Below, in pieces: positions 32,218 to 40,757 of a stretch of 64,000 nt of DNA. The translations under genes and the position numbers were made by a program. The stretch's first letter is position 1; every line of letters begins with the position of its first letter. The notes under the pieces were generated by a model. That model ran no database searches. It was not told the DNA's origin and saw only the letters and a list, made by a program, of their open reading frames with translations. Source of the stretch: Isoetes taiwanensis (Eukaryota > Streptophyta > Lycopodiopsida > Isoetales > Isoetaceae); the NCBI GenBank assembly GCA_021234155.1, contig JAJEKV010000015.1, positions 3,570,852 through 3,634,851 on the forward strand, in the 5' to 3' direction.

Positions 32218-32344
32218 AAAACCGTCTTGTTTTTTATAATAATAGTCGATATAGCTATATAATATTGTATAACCTATAAATATAGCCTTATAATTACATA
32301 ATAAGTAATTAACGAAAAGTTGATCTTTTCAATAGAGTTAAGTT

Positions 32345-32435
32345 CCTATATTTTTGTTGTGAGTTTTGCAGGGCTATTGCAGGTTCGTCACCTTAGCGTA
32401 ATGCTGAGGACAGCATTATCCTAAGGGGGGGAGAA
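32345..32435 (+). mobile_element. 3' internal end and polypurine tract of a Ty3 element
   Basis: CTGAGGACAGCATTATCC followed by AAGGGGGGGAGAA immediately before TGTGACG is the standard end of a plant Ty3 internal region. Only the last stretch of the plus-strand element is here. Its body to the left is missing. Confidence 0.7.
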
Positions 32436-34069
32436 TGTGACGTTCCAGGGAAATATACGCCATAAATATGTATATTTCCAGGTCCGTCACTATACAAGTC
32501 TATCTTCATAGCCTTGTATACCATAGATTGTGGCACTAGGGGGATGACTAAGTTATTCATATAACTTAGCCAACCTTAGATTAAGACCATTTTCCACGTG
32601 GCCTTAACCTATTGGGCACCTGCCACACGGACTTACCCTATTGGAGCCACGTGGCATAACATGTGAACCCTAACCTATAAAGGCCTAAACCCTAACCCTA
32701 GACCTCTTTTCTGGCTCCAACATTCTTCGCGCTCGAAACTCCGTTTCGAGAACCGTCTGCTGTAGCACAGCATAGCGTGGCAGCCCCCAGAGCGTGAGCG
32801 CATCAGCAGGAGTGGGAGCTACCTCGAACACCTTGAAGATCATGGAGACGTTAGGATTGGGAGGGAATGCTTCTGGAGCAGGTATGTGGAGTAGTGCTCT
32901 TAGTAGTTCATCTGGAAGTTAGCACTCCAGATGGGTTAGCATTTCGTATCTAGAGTAGAGCCATCCTAGAACCCTTGTTTAACATCTTGAACCCTAATCA
33001 AGGAACCCTAACTGTAAGTTAGATATGTATGATTAGATTAAGATGTTCTTATGATGATTATCATGATATGATGTTATGTGATGTTGGTTGATCATGTTTG
33101 CTCCTCTCGTATTGGGAAGGGGGGTAGAGACCTAGAGCCATATGTAGTATGCTCCTAGTTTAGATCCCTTAGTTCCTATTAGATGCGGCCTGTGCATAGG
33201 AACCCACCGGGCTATGGGGGCTATGATGTGACTCAGCACTACACAACGAGGCTAGAGGCAATGCGGAGGGAGGATCCCTGTTGAGCGGGGGCTACAGGGG
33301 ATCCCATAGTGGGCTAGGCTTATAGTCGGTCACTTCGTGTGGGCCGGGCATGGGTCCGACACCTCCTGGGGCAATGGTGTCGCCCTGCCTCTCAAGAGTT
33401 GCAAGTGTTGACTTGGCTCTTGTTTTGGGGGGTTAAGTCGGGTACGAATCGTGTGTCGCCATGATTCTCTAGTCGCCTGTGGAACCTCTAGATCTCGGGA
33501 AGGGGAGATGCAACCCTTCCTGCCTCGACGAACCAGGGAGATGCAACCTGGAGTAGTCCCGATGGGTGATGCCATGGGATCACGTATCCGGAAGGCTAGA
33601 GTCATGCCAGAGCTTGATCTAGCCCATCTGCAACGTATGCACAGGAGGGGCGGATGGAGTGGTCAACCCTAGCCATTATCTATAGCCAGCCCCGCCATTG
33701 TTATGACTCGGTCTGCTCTATCTTGAGGCCTAGCCAGTCAGACAACCTCCTCATGAGTCGGAGCCATGGGTAGGAGCTCTCATGTTTTATGGCATATGTT
33801 TATCTTCTTTGTAGCTATGGATATGTGGATGGACTACCCTTCGAGGTAGTATGATATGTTGTTATTGCTAGTTCTGACGTTGTTTATGCTTCCGCTGTGA
33901 TAGGAGCCCATAGGGGAAGGGCGTGCAAGACACCTTCGTGTCCACTTCCCGCACTACGGTGATCCCAGAGTGCGGGATAGACGGAGAGCCCGTGCGGTTG
34001 AAGGACCGGATGGGGGATTTCCTACGGAGTGTACGGCTGGACGCCGTATATTTAGTAGGGAGCGTCACA
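32436..34069 (+). mobile_element. Ty3-type LTR, plus orientation (1634 bp)
   Basis: The LTR begins TGTGACGTTCCAGGG after a polypurine tract and ends GGAGCGTCACA. The first 60 bp form an inverted repeat (TGTGACG...GTCCGTCAC with CATATTT cores). It matches the LTR at 39151-40757, which lies in the opposite orientation: same start, same AGTAGGG..CGTCACA end, and a shared internal block around 33640 that matches 39570. A TATA-like CTATAAAGG lies at 32675-32683. By its polypurine tract it is a 3' LTR. Confidence 0.8.
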
Positions 34070-34088
34070 CTTATTGCCCTGTTGCAAC

Positions 34089-34705
34089 CTATAAAACTGC
34101 TGCATCATGTGACACTTGTGTTCCCTTAAGGTTTGTTGTTGCCACCCTGCCTTTGTCCTTGTCCTTCATGCTATAGGCATTGCCATACTCTCTCATTTCG
34201 TCTAACCATGCTTCTGCCTCCATCCCGGACCTGTTATCTCCCGAGAATTGTTCCAACTTTCTTGCTTTCCATACATTGCTGAGCGCCGAGTCAACCTTTT
34301 TCTGATAGTCAGCTTGTGTTCTGTTTCTATCACGGTCCTTCCCTATGGTCCTGTCGCTCATCTTCCTGCTCTTCCGACTCTGAGTCCGAGTCGGAACTAG
34401 AGTCGGAGGAGTCCGTGCTGGTTGACCTCCTTCTCCGGCTTCTTTTCTTTGTCTTAGCTGCTCGGCCGGCTGGTGTCTCAGGCAATTGTATGTTCTGGTC
34501 TGGTCCCCCTGTTGCTGCTCCTGCCAGTAGTGCTCTTATCTCGTGTATGTCTGATCTTATCTGGGATATCTCCTGCTCAGGAGTTGGTGCTTCGAAGTCC
34601 TGGTATAGATTTCTTGGCTGGAACTACGTTGGTGGAGTGCGCTCTTGGTCATGTTGTCCTTGTTGTTCAACATTTCTAGGTACTCTAGCTGCATACACAT
34701 TAGAT
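34089..34705 (-). pseudogene. Ty3 gag, N-terminal part, truncated and frameshifted
   Basis: The upstream part (34705-34370) reads EISQIRSDIHEIRALLAG, then a basic KTKKRSRRRR and a run of Ser-Asp-Glu. It shifts frame near 34365 and continues KARKLEQFSGDNRSG, EAEAWLDEMREYGNAY and GRVATTNLKG. It is then cut about 20 bp before the left LTR's edge, losing the rest of the capsid and the zinc knuckle. The pattern (helix, SR/SD-rich linker, then L-x2-F-x-G and WL-x-E) matches the better gag at 59841-60789. It lies in the sense of the right-hand LTR and its primer site, but 4.4 kb away from them, which is unusually far. Confidence 0.75.
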
Positions 34706-34850
34706 TACACTCTGATGATTAGTTCGTTGTTTTGTCATTGCATTGGTTTGTTTGATGATATAATTGTGGGGGCAATTTGTAAGTCAAGAAAATATAATTA
34801 CGATTACTGTTTATATTCATGAATATGATACTATTTTTACATTCAAGATA

Positions 34851-36345
34851 TCAGTCCGGGTTGTCCTCCAAAATTTTTTTCACTTCGGCCGTGCCGATTG
34901 TTCGCCCTAAGTTCCTCAGGATATTTGTGGCCGTGCTTCCTTGAAGTGCGGTCACCAAGTCTTCAATCCTCCTCTCTGATGTATAGGCTGCAGTAACTGC
35001 CAATCTACCTTGTCGTCTATACGGGACCGCGAAGTCGAAGATGCTCAATGCTATTGTTCTCTTGATGAGGATGACATGATCGATGTTTGGGGCCATACAA
35101 GCATGACTTCCGAATCCTGAGAGAGCAATGAGCATAAAGACTCCTTCTTCACCCCTTGGGCTAAATTGGTGGTGTATAACCGCTATTCTTCCATCATTGA
35201 GCAGGGGGAGGTAGAATCTAAGGGCTTTGTCATGCCCTGCCTCTTCGCCGGATCTGAATGCTGCTCTGTGTCTTCCAGAGTACTCATCAACCGGCACTTC
35301 CACCATCTCTCTGTAGTCACGGTACATGGAAGCTGTCAGGTTGATGCTGCCTTCAGCTAGTGCTGGTGCCGATGCCGATGTGCTAGGTAGGAGCGTGGAC
35401 GTTGATTTCCCCCTGATTCCCATGCGCTCCTGAATTGCCAAGAACTCCTCTTCCGAGGGCAACTTTTGCTCAGCCATCATCTGTCTGATGCTGGTGTAGG
35501 CTTCAATATTCGTTGATGTCTGGCCGGTATATGTTCGGGCTTCCCTTATACTGATGGAGAAGTCCTGTGTTTCTTGGTCGATGAAGTCGTCGATATCTAG
35601 TTGTTGCCGTAGGAGATGCAGAAGTTCATCTACTCTATAGCCCCTGTCTCGGCACTCTGGGAGGTTCTTGATGTCATGGAGGCTTAAGTACGCCTCTCCT
35701 TGGATAATCACTGGGGTCAAGCTTATTATTCCTTGCCCAAGTGGTGGGGCTGTTCTTGTGGCTCTGAGCCCTTCTTCGAAACTCTGGAGCTGCTGCTCTG
35801 CTTGCTGCCTTTCTTGTACTAAGTCGATGTCCTCTGTGTCCGACTTGCGTCCTTCGTCTTCTTCTTCCTCTGCCTCCTCGTATGCAAGGCGCATCTGCTC
35901 TTCTTCAGCTGCTGCCATGGCCATTGGCTCGACGTCTAAGGGTTGCACAGATGGTTCTCCTATCTGAATTTGGGCTCGAAGAGATAGGAAAATAGCTATT
36001 GGTTGCGGTGTAAGAAAAATATCTCCTCCTATTCATATTTAAGGACATATAGTTAGGCAAGCGACTAGCCTTGTTTTCTAGGTACTTGTCTATATTGGGG
36101 ATGTCTTGCAGTGCTATCTTGAGGGCCATGCTTGGAGCAAAGTATCCTATGCAAGATGGGAGCTCTACTAGAGAAGGTCCTATCTTAGCATGGAACTCAG
36201 ACATGATGTGTTGGTAGAAAGAGGTGGCATTGATGGTAGCCTCCACATCAACCTCCTTCTGGAAGACAGCAAAGATGGAGTTGATGTCGGCCTCGGCCAC
36301 ATGAGCTGTGGCGCTGTACCATCGCCTAAATGCAGAGGTTGCCAT
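34851..36345 (-). pseudogene. Unknown gene X, about 500 codons, one frameshift, own promoter
   Basis: From ATG 36345 the frame reads MATSAFRRWYSATAHVAEAD and INSIFAVFQKEVDVEATINA. It passes ENKASRLPNYMSLNMN and is lost by one base near 36010-36030. The +1 frame then opens as GGDIFLTPQPIAIFLSLRAQ and stays open to TGA at 34851. Domains by eye are a helical N-terminal part, an acidic Glu-rich hinge (AYEEAEEEEDEGRKSDTED), and a C-terminal globular part with FYLPLLNDGRIAVIHHQFSP and AALQGSTATNILRNLGRT-like sequence. No signal peptide or membrane segment is seen. I do not recognise it, and it is not gag or pol. Its TATA box (36455) and palindrome array (36629-37022) mirror those of the H3-like gene. 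The length of open frame with only one lesion indicates recent loss or a consensus error. Confidence 0.6.
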
Positions 36346-36454
36346 GATATAAGAGCAGCTGGGGATATCAAACAGATGGGGAAGCGCCTTAGGAAGCTAG
36401 AAAATCGGTTGGGAGTGAGGAGCAAAGGTGTAGGATGCAAATGAGGGTTGTGGT

Positions 36455-36464
36455 CTATTTATAG
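36455..36464 (-). promoter_or_regulatory. TATA box of gene X
   Basis: CTATAAATAG on the minus strand lies 110 bp before the ATG at 36345, with no intervening ATG. Just upstream is an AAATTAGGGTTTTG block. The H3-like gene has an AATTAGGGTT block too, but there it lies just downstream of the TATA box (near 38403-38413). The TATA-to-ATG distance closely matches that of the H3-like gene. Confidence 0.6.
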
Positions 36465-36628
36465 GCAAAACCCTAATTTTGGAAAATTTCAAAGTTGGGG
36501 AATCCCTATGATTCTAAGGTATTGCTATGCAAATCACAAGCTAATTATGTTGAAGAGTGCATTCTAAGGATCCTATTGCAACAATTTCATCTAATTTGGA
36601 GAAAGTTAGGACAATTATGGTGTGACCA

Positions 36629-37022
36629 CTCACACAGTGCGCGAGGAGCAAATCCGAGAATGGCAGATTTAGTCTAGGCGCACTCTGTGAGGGGTGGGAC
36701 CTTGTTTGGGTCGAGGATGCTGCCAAACATGCAAACTAAGGGTGGAATCCTGCTCATCTCGTCGAGATAGGTCAGGAGCAAATCCGAGAATGGCGGATTT
36801 GGTCTGGGCGCACCCTGTAAGGGATGGGGATCCATTTGGGTTTGGATTGGCCAATTTCTACAATCTAAGGGTCAAATCCTACTAAACACAAGAGCTGAGT
36901 CGAATGGTGCCCTTATTTTCTAGATTTGGACAAGTTTTGGCAAGGACCAGTGCTCGACCACTCACACAGTGCGCGAGGAGCAATCCGAGAATGGCGGATT
37001 TGGTCTGGGCGCACTCTGTGAG
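36629..37022. repeat. 63-bp compound palindrome, three copies upstream of gene X
   Basis: Copies lie at 36629-36691 (some substitutions), about 36753-36821 (left half degraded) and 36961-37022. The unit is CTCACACAGTGCGC, GAGGAG, CAAATCCG, AGAATGG, CGGATTTG, GTCTGG, GCGCACTCTGTGAG. The outer arms pair 13 of 14 and the inner arms 8 of 8, giving a 22-bp stem with one symmetric internal loop. The nearest copy is 165 bp upstream of the gene X TATA box. Confidence 0.85.
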
Positions 37023-37166
37023 GGTTGGGGCCAAAAACACCGCGTTTTGCTCCAAATTTGTTGATTCCAAATGCAGAAGTCATTAATACAACCTAGATAA
37101 GCATGATTTAACACATTAACATGGCAAAATCATAAATTTGTATTTACAAAAAATATTTACAATAGA

Positions 37167-38311
37167 TTATAAGGCTTCCTTCATAATATATTGGGCCAGC
37201 TTCATGTCCTTGGGCATGCATGTTACCCTTTTCGCGTGGAGTGCACATGCTACCGAGTCTTCAAAGTGTTGGGCAATCTTCTGCTCGGCTGCCTCCTGTA
37301 GCGCGAGTAGCATATCATCAGTTACCCGCTTGGTGTTGTCAAACTCCTGCAAAATCTCGCGAGTCTCCTCTGGAAATGCCTGATCTCCCGAGCAGCTCTG
37401 GCGAAATATGAGTCTGCCTTTCTCCTAACGGGCTTCCTCGGAGGTGCTGGTCTCTCTGGGGGCGGCTTCAAGGTGTTCTTCTTGGTAGGCCTGCCTCCTT
37501 CCACGTAGGTGACCTTGTGCTCCTCATAGTACTTTGAGTACTCCTCGTACATTTTCATGTACTGATTGTACTCTTTAAGTTTCTTCCTGTACTTAAGCTC
37601 GTGCTTGAGTATACGACTCCCTCACAGGCCTCGGCTTCTTTTTATCAGCTGCAGGGTGCTTGGGCGAGGGCCACCTTGGGTATGGGGTACCCCACTCTTG
37701 TCTCCTCGCCGGGTTTACACAGGTTGAAGGTCACGAGCCTTCCGGTGGGGAGCAGGGACCCTTATCTCCTCATCGACTTCGATTAATGGGAGGAGGAGGG
37801 GGTTTATCGGGCTCTTGCTCGAATGGCGACTCCTTTGGCTGGGGTGGGTCTTTGGCTCTTGCGCTGGCCTCGCCCGACAGCCGCAGGGGTCTTTCCCCTT
37901 TTACGCCTTCTTCTGCAGCTCCTCCCTTGCGCTTCTTGCGCTCCTCCTTCTTACGTCTCCTTTCCTCCTTCCGGCGTCCGGCTCTTCCTTCTCGTAGGCT
38001 CCTCCTTGGTCTTCTTGACTTTGTGTTTCTTCGTCCTCCTTTTTTCTCTTCCGCTCCTTCTTGTTCAATCTCTTGAGATCCCTCTCTAGCTCCCTCCTCA
38101 GCTCTTCTGCAGCTCCCTCTTCCTCCTGGGTTGGTTGGGTGCGGCTGCTTTCGGGCCCCCTCGATGCTCGGGGCTGCTCCTCCTGAGTGCATCATCTGTC
38201 TCCGCTGGCTGGCTCCCGAGCACATACGTATCGTTGGGCGGCTGGCTCACTGGCGTTCACGCAGCCCCTCGGGCACTATGACTTTCAGGCGATCTGTTTG
38301 GTTCGGGCCAT
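37167..38311 (-). pseudogene. Histone H3-like gene with long charged tail, broken
   Basis: ATG 38311 opens MARTKQIA, stop, KS, matching the invariant H3 start MARTKQTARKS with two C-to-T changes (Thr6 to Ile, Arg8 CGA to TGA). A Lys/Glu/Arg-rich stretch follows in shifting frames (ERDLKRLNKKERKRKKEDEE), then YRKKLKEYNQYMKMYEEYSK and a Pro-rich segment (PPPERPAPPRKPVRRK). The histone fold reads AREIRHFQ, then after one shift ETREILQEF, ALQEAAE, HFEDSVACALHAKRVT and CMPKDMKLA, ending in TAA at 37167. H3 has REIRKYQ, VREIAQDF, ALQEAAE, FEDTNLCAIHAKRVT and MPKDIQLA. The link between the first REI helix and helix alpha-1 is about 15 residues shorter than in H3. At about 380 codons it is far longer than H3 (136). 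TATA at 38415, palindromes at 38536-38811. Confidence 0.8.
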
Positions 38312-38414
38312 GTTTTGTATCAACGCAATCCGACTCCTGGCGCCTAAAAATCGTCTTCCGGGACAAGGAGCTATTTGCTGGAGGAGATGAGGGTAAATGA
38401 GGAACCCTAATTGT

Positions 38415-38424
38415 CTACTTATAG
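38415..38424 (-). promoter_or_regulatory. TATA box of the H3-like gene
   Basis: CTATAAGTAG on the minus strand lies 104 bp before ATG 38311, followed by AATTAGGGTTCC. Spacing and sequence parallel the gene X promoter. Confidence 0.6.
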
Positions 38425-38535
38425 GTAGAGGTAATTTAGGGTTTGGACCTGCAATTGTATATTATGCCATTCTAGAGGATATTAGTGTAGATATGAGGAG
38501 TACACTAGGTTTATGTAGCCAAAAAGCATCCACCA

Positions 38536-38811
38536 CTCACACAGTGCGCGAGGAGCAAATCCGAGAATGGCGGATTTGGGCTGGGCGCACTCTGTGAGGG
38601 GTCACCTCTTTTTGGGTCCAATTTTCAATTTATAAGGAGTTTCTTAGTGTTTTAATATGCAAACCTAGCTAGAATCTAAGGGATAAACTGAACTGCGCTA
38701 TCAGATTAGCTAAATAATGCATCTAACTAGGTCAACATGGGTCTACCACTCACACAGTGCGCGAGGAGCAAATCCGAGAATGACGGATTTGGTCTGGGCG
38801 CACTCTGTGAG
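38536..38811. repeat. 63-bp compound palindrome, two copies upstream of the H3-like gene
   Basis: Copies at 38536-38598 and 38749-38811 are nearly identical to each other and to 36961-37022. Both are followed by GGTCACCTCTTTTTGG and a CAATTTT block, so the repeated unit is longer than the palindrome (spacing 213 bp). The nearest copy is about 112 bp upstream of the TATA box. Confidence 0.85.
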
Positions 38812-39137
38812 GGGTCACCTCTTTTTGGCCAATTTTGGTTGGGTTTTTGCTAAAACTTACTAATAGTAAAAAACGAGGTTCATGTAGTAATCTTGTTCGA
38901 TACCAATCTATTTGAGACATGCTATATTCGTTATGTGGATGCCAGCCTGGAGTTCCATGTGGAAAGAATAGTGGATATGACCGGATTCAAAGGCTTTACC
39001 TACTTACTGCACTAAAAATTGGAAAAAAATTTCCAATTTCCGAGGTTCATGCTTGGGTGGCTATTTCCAAGACTTGAAGTCTATTGTTAGTCCTAACAGG
39101 AAATGGTCAGTCCTCGATCTTGGTCTACCAAGATCAT
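38812..39137 (-). other. Untranslated leader after the primer site
   Basis: No coding frame. It lies between the primer binding site and the first palindrome on the minus strand. Confidence 0.5.
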
Positions 39138-39149
39138 GCTCTGATACCA
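39138..39149 (-). promoter_or_regulatory. Primer binding site, initiator tRNA-Met
   Basis: Minus-strand TGGTATCAGAGC, one base after the LTR end CGTCACA. This is the usual plant primer site, complementary to the 3' end of initiator tRNA-Met. It fixes the element's sense as minus and the neighbouring LTR as the 5' LTR. Confidence 0.85.
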
Positions 39150-39150
39150 C

Positions 39151-40757
39151 TGTGACGTCCCCTACTCCTTATACGATGCACACATCGTATCAGAAGGCGG
39201 AGCATTCCCCCTGACAGCCAAACTGGCAGGGGCCATCCACCTGACTCTACTCCCACTGGAATGAGCCAGCAAGGGAAGAGTGGATGTGTCATTCACCCGT
39301 CTCCCTTCGGGTCGACCTATCTGCGGAAGCGTGAATAAACATGAGCACATAATAACAATATATCAATACAATCACCTCGAAGGGTGACACATCATAACCA
39401 TCACATATACAACAACATCAATATGAGCAATAACAACAAGGGGAAATCCTACCCAGGGCTCAGACTCAAGGGGGTTCGACTGACGGCTTGGGCCTCCAGA
39501 AGTCATTGCAGACAGAATTCATGGCAATTGGATTTGGCTGGCATAAGAACATGGCTAAGGGTAGTCCACTCCATCCGCCCCTCCTGTGCACACTTTGCAG
39601 AGTGGGTTGAAAAGTGTTGGGACCGGACCGTAGCCTGCCGGGTACATAGCCAAGAGGGCTACTACTGGGTTGCATCTCCCCAGTCCCAATGAGGCAAGAG
39701 GAGAGTCACCTCTCCTCCAGAGGCTTCCATGCCCAACACAGGTGGCTAGAGGGCCACTACCCTTATTCGACTTGAACCCAATGGAGAGTGACGCATCACT
39801 CCACGGGTGTCGAGCTCATGCCTTGCCCACACGCAGTGGCAAGGCATTAAGCCTAGCTCACATGGATCCCTAGTAGGCTTTATATACCAGAGGGATCGTT
39901 CTGTGTTGGGACAAGTACCCCCTTGTTCTGCCGGTCTAGCCCCTCTACCCACAACCCGGTGGGCTCCTGTGCACAGGCTGCATATAATTGGGAGCTAGTA
40001 GTCTGCCTAGGATCATCTGCTATGCAGGCTTTAGGCTTCTACCCCCCTTCCCAATACATGGAGGTCACAGAGTGAAATACCAACATAATCGCAGAACTGA
40101 AATGAAGGATAACATCTAATCTATCTACCTAAACATCCAGAGTTAGGTTCCTTTGTTAGGTCTTATGATCTCGGGATCTATAAGGCCTCTAAAGCTGAAC
40201 TAACATGCTAAACCAGCTCATTGCCAAGCTAAAAGGCGGCTTTGCACAACAGAATGCCATTTACCTGGCGCCTGACTTGCTCCGGATCCTCGGAATGCGT
40301 CCATGCTTCTGATCCTGCTGAAGACTGCTGCTGCTCGAAGATCTGTTGTGCAAGGGCGGCTTTACAGAGCCTGGCAATGCGAATTCGAGTCCTGGTTTGG
40401 CAGAAATGGCTCAAGAGAGCCCCAAATACGAGAGAGGAAAGGAGCTCAAGGAAAACCCTAATTGCAAAGAGAAGAAAAGGTTTAGGGTTTAAGGGAAAAG
40501 CCCTTATATAGAAACCCTTAGGGTTAGGTTAGATATTGGCCAAATGGGATTTAGCCATTTGGCAATGGGGTCCATGGGGTTTATAATTGTGTATGTTTAT
40601 TTAACATGCACAACATTCGATGTTTTCCCCTAGGTGCAACCCTTGCCCCCTAGGTGCAACCCTATACGTCTCGCTAGTACTTGTCATAATGACAAGTACG
40701 TGTGACGTTGCCGTATAATATACGTATTTGGGGCGTATATTATATTGGAACGTCACA
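39151..40757 (-). mobile_element. Ty3-type 5' LTR, minus orientation (1607 bp)
   Basis: Minus-strand TGTGACGTTCCAATAT start and AGTAGGGGACGTCACA end. It is inserted in the minus-strand LINE, whose ORF2 is cut exactly at 40758. The first 57 bp (40701-40757) are a near-perfect hairpin bounded by TGTGACG and CGTCACA. A TATA-like CTATATAAG lies at 40503-40511, about 250 bp in, at the same relative place as in the left LTR. The mate LTR with matching orientation is missing. Confidence 0.8.

Noticed and set aside
34316-34822. Plus-strand 168-codon open frame
   Set aside because: It is the antisense shadow of the Ser/Asp-rich gag linker and the region before it. The minus strand has recognisable gag motifs.
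36629-38811. Stem-loop origins of an integrated multipartite ssDNA virus
   Set aside because: The layout (one gene per promoter, repeated stem-loop) invites the idea, but the loop lacks the conserved nick-site nonamer of such viruses and no replication protein is present.
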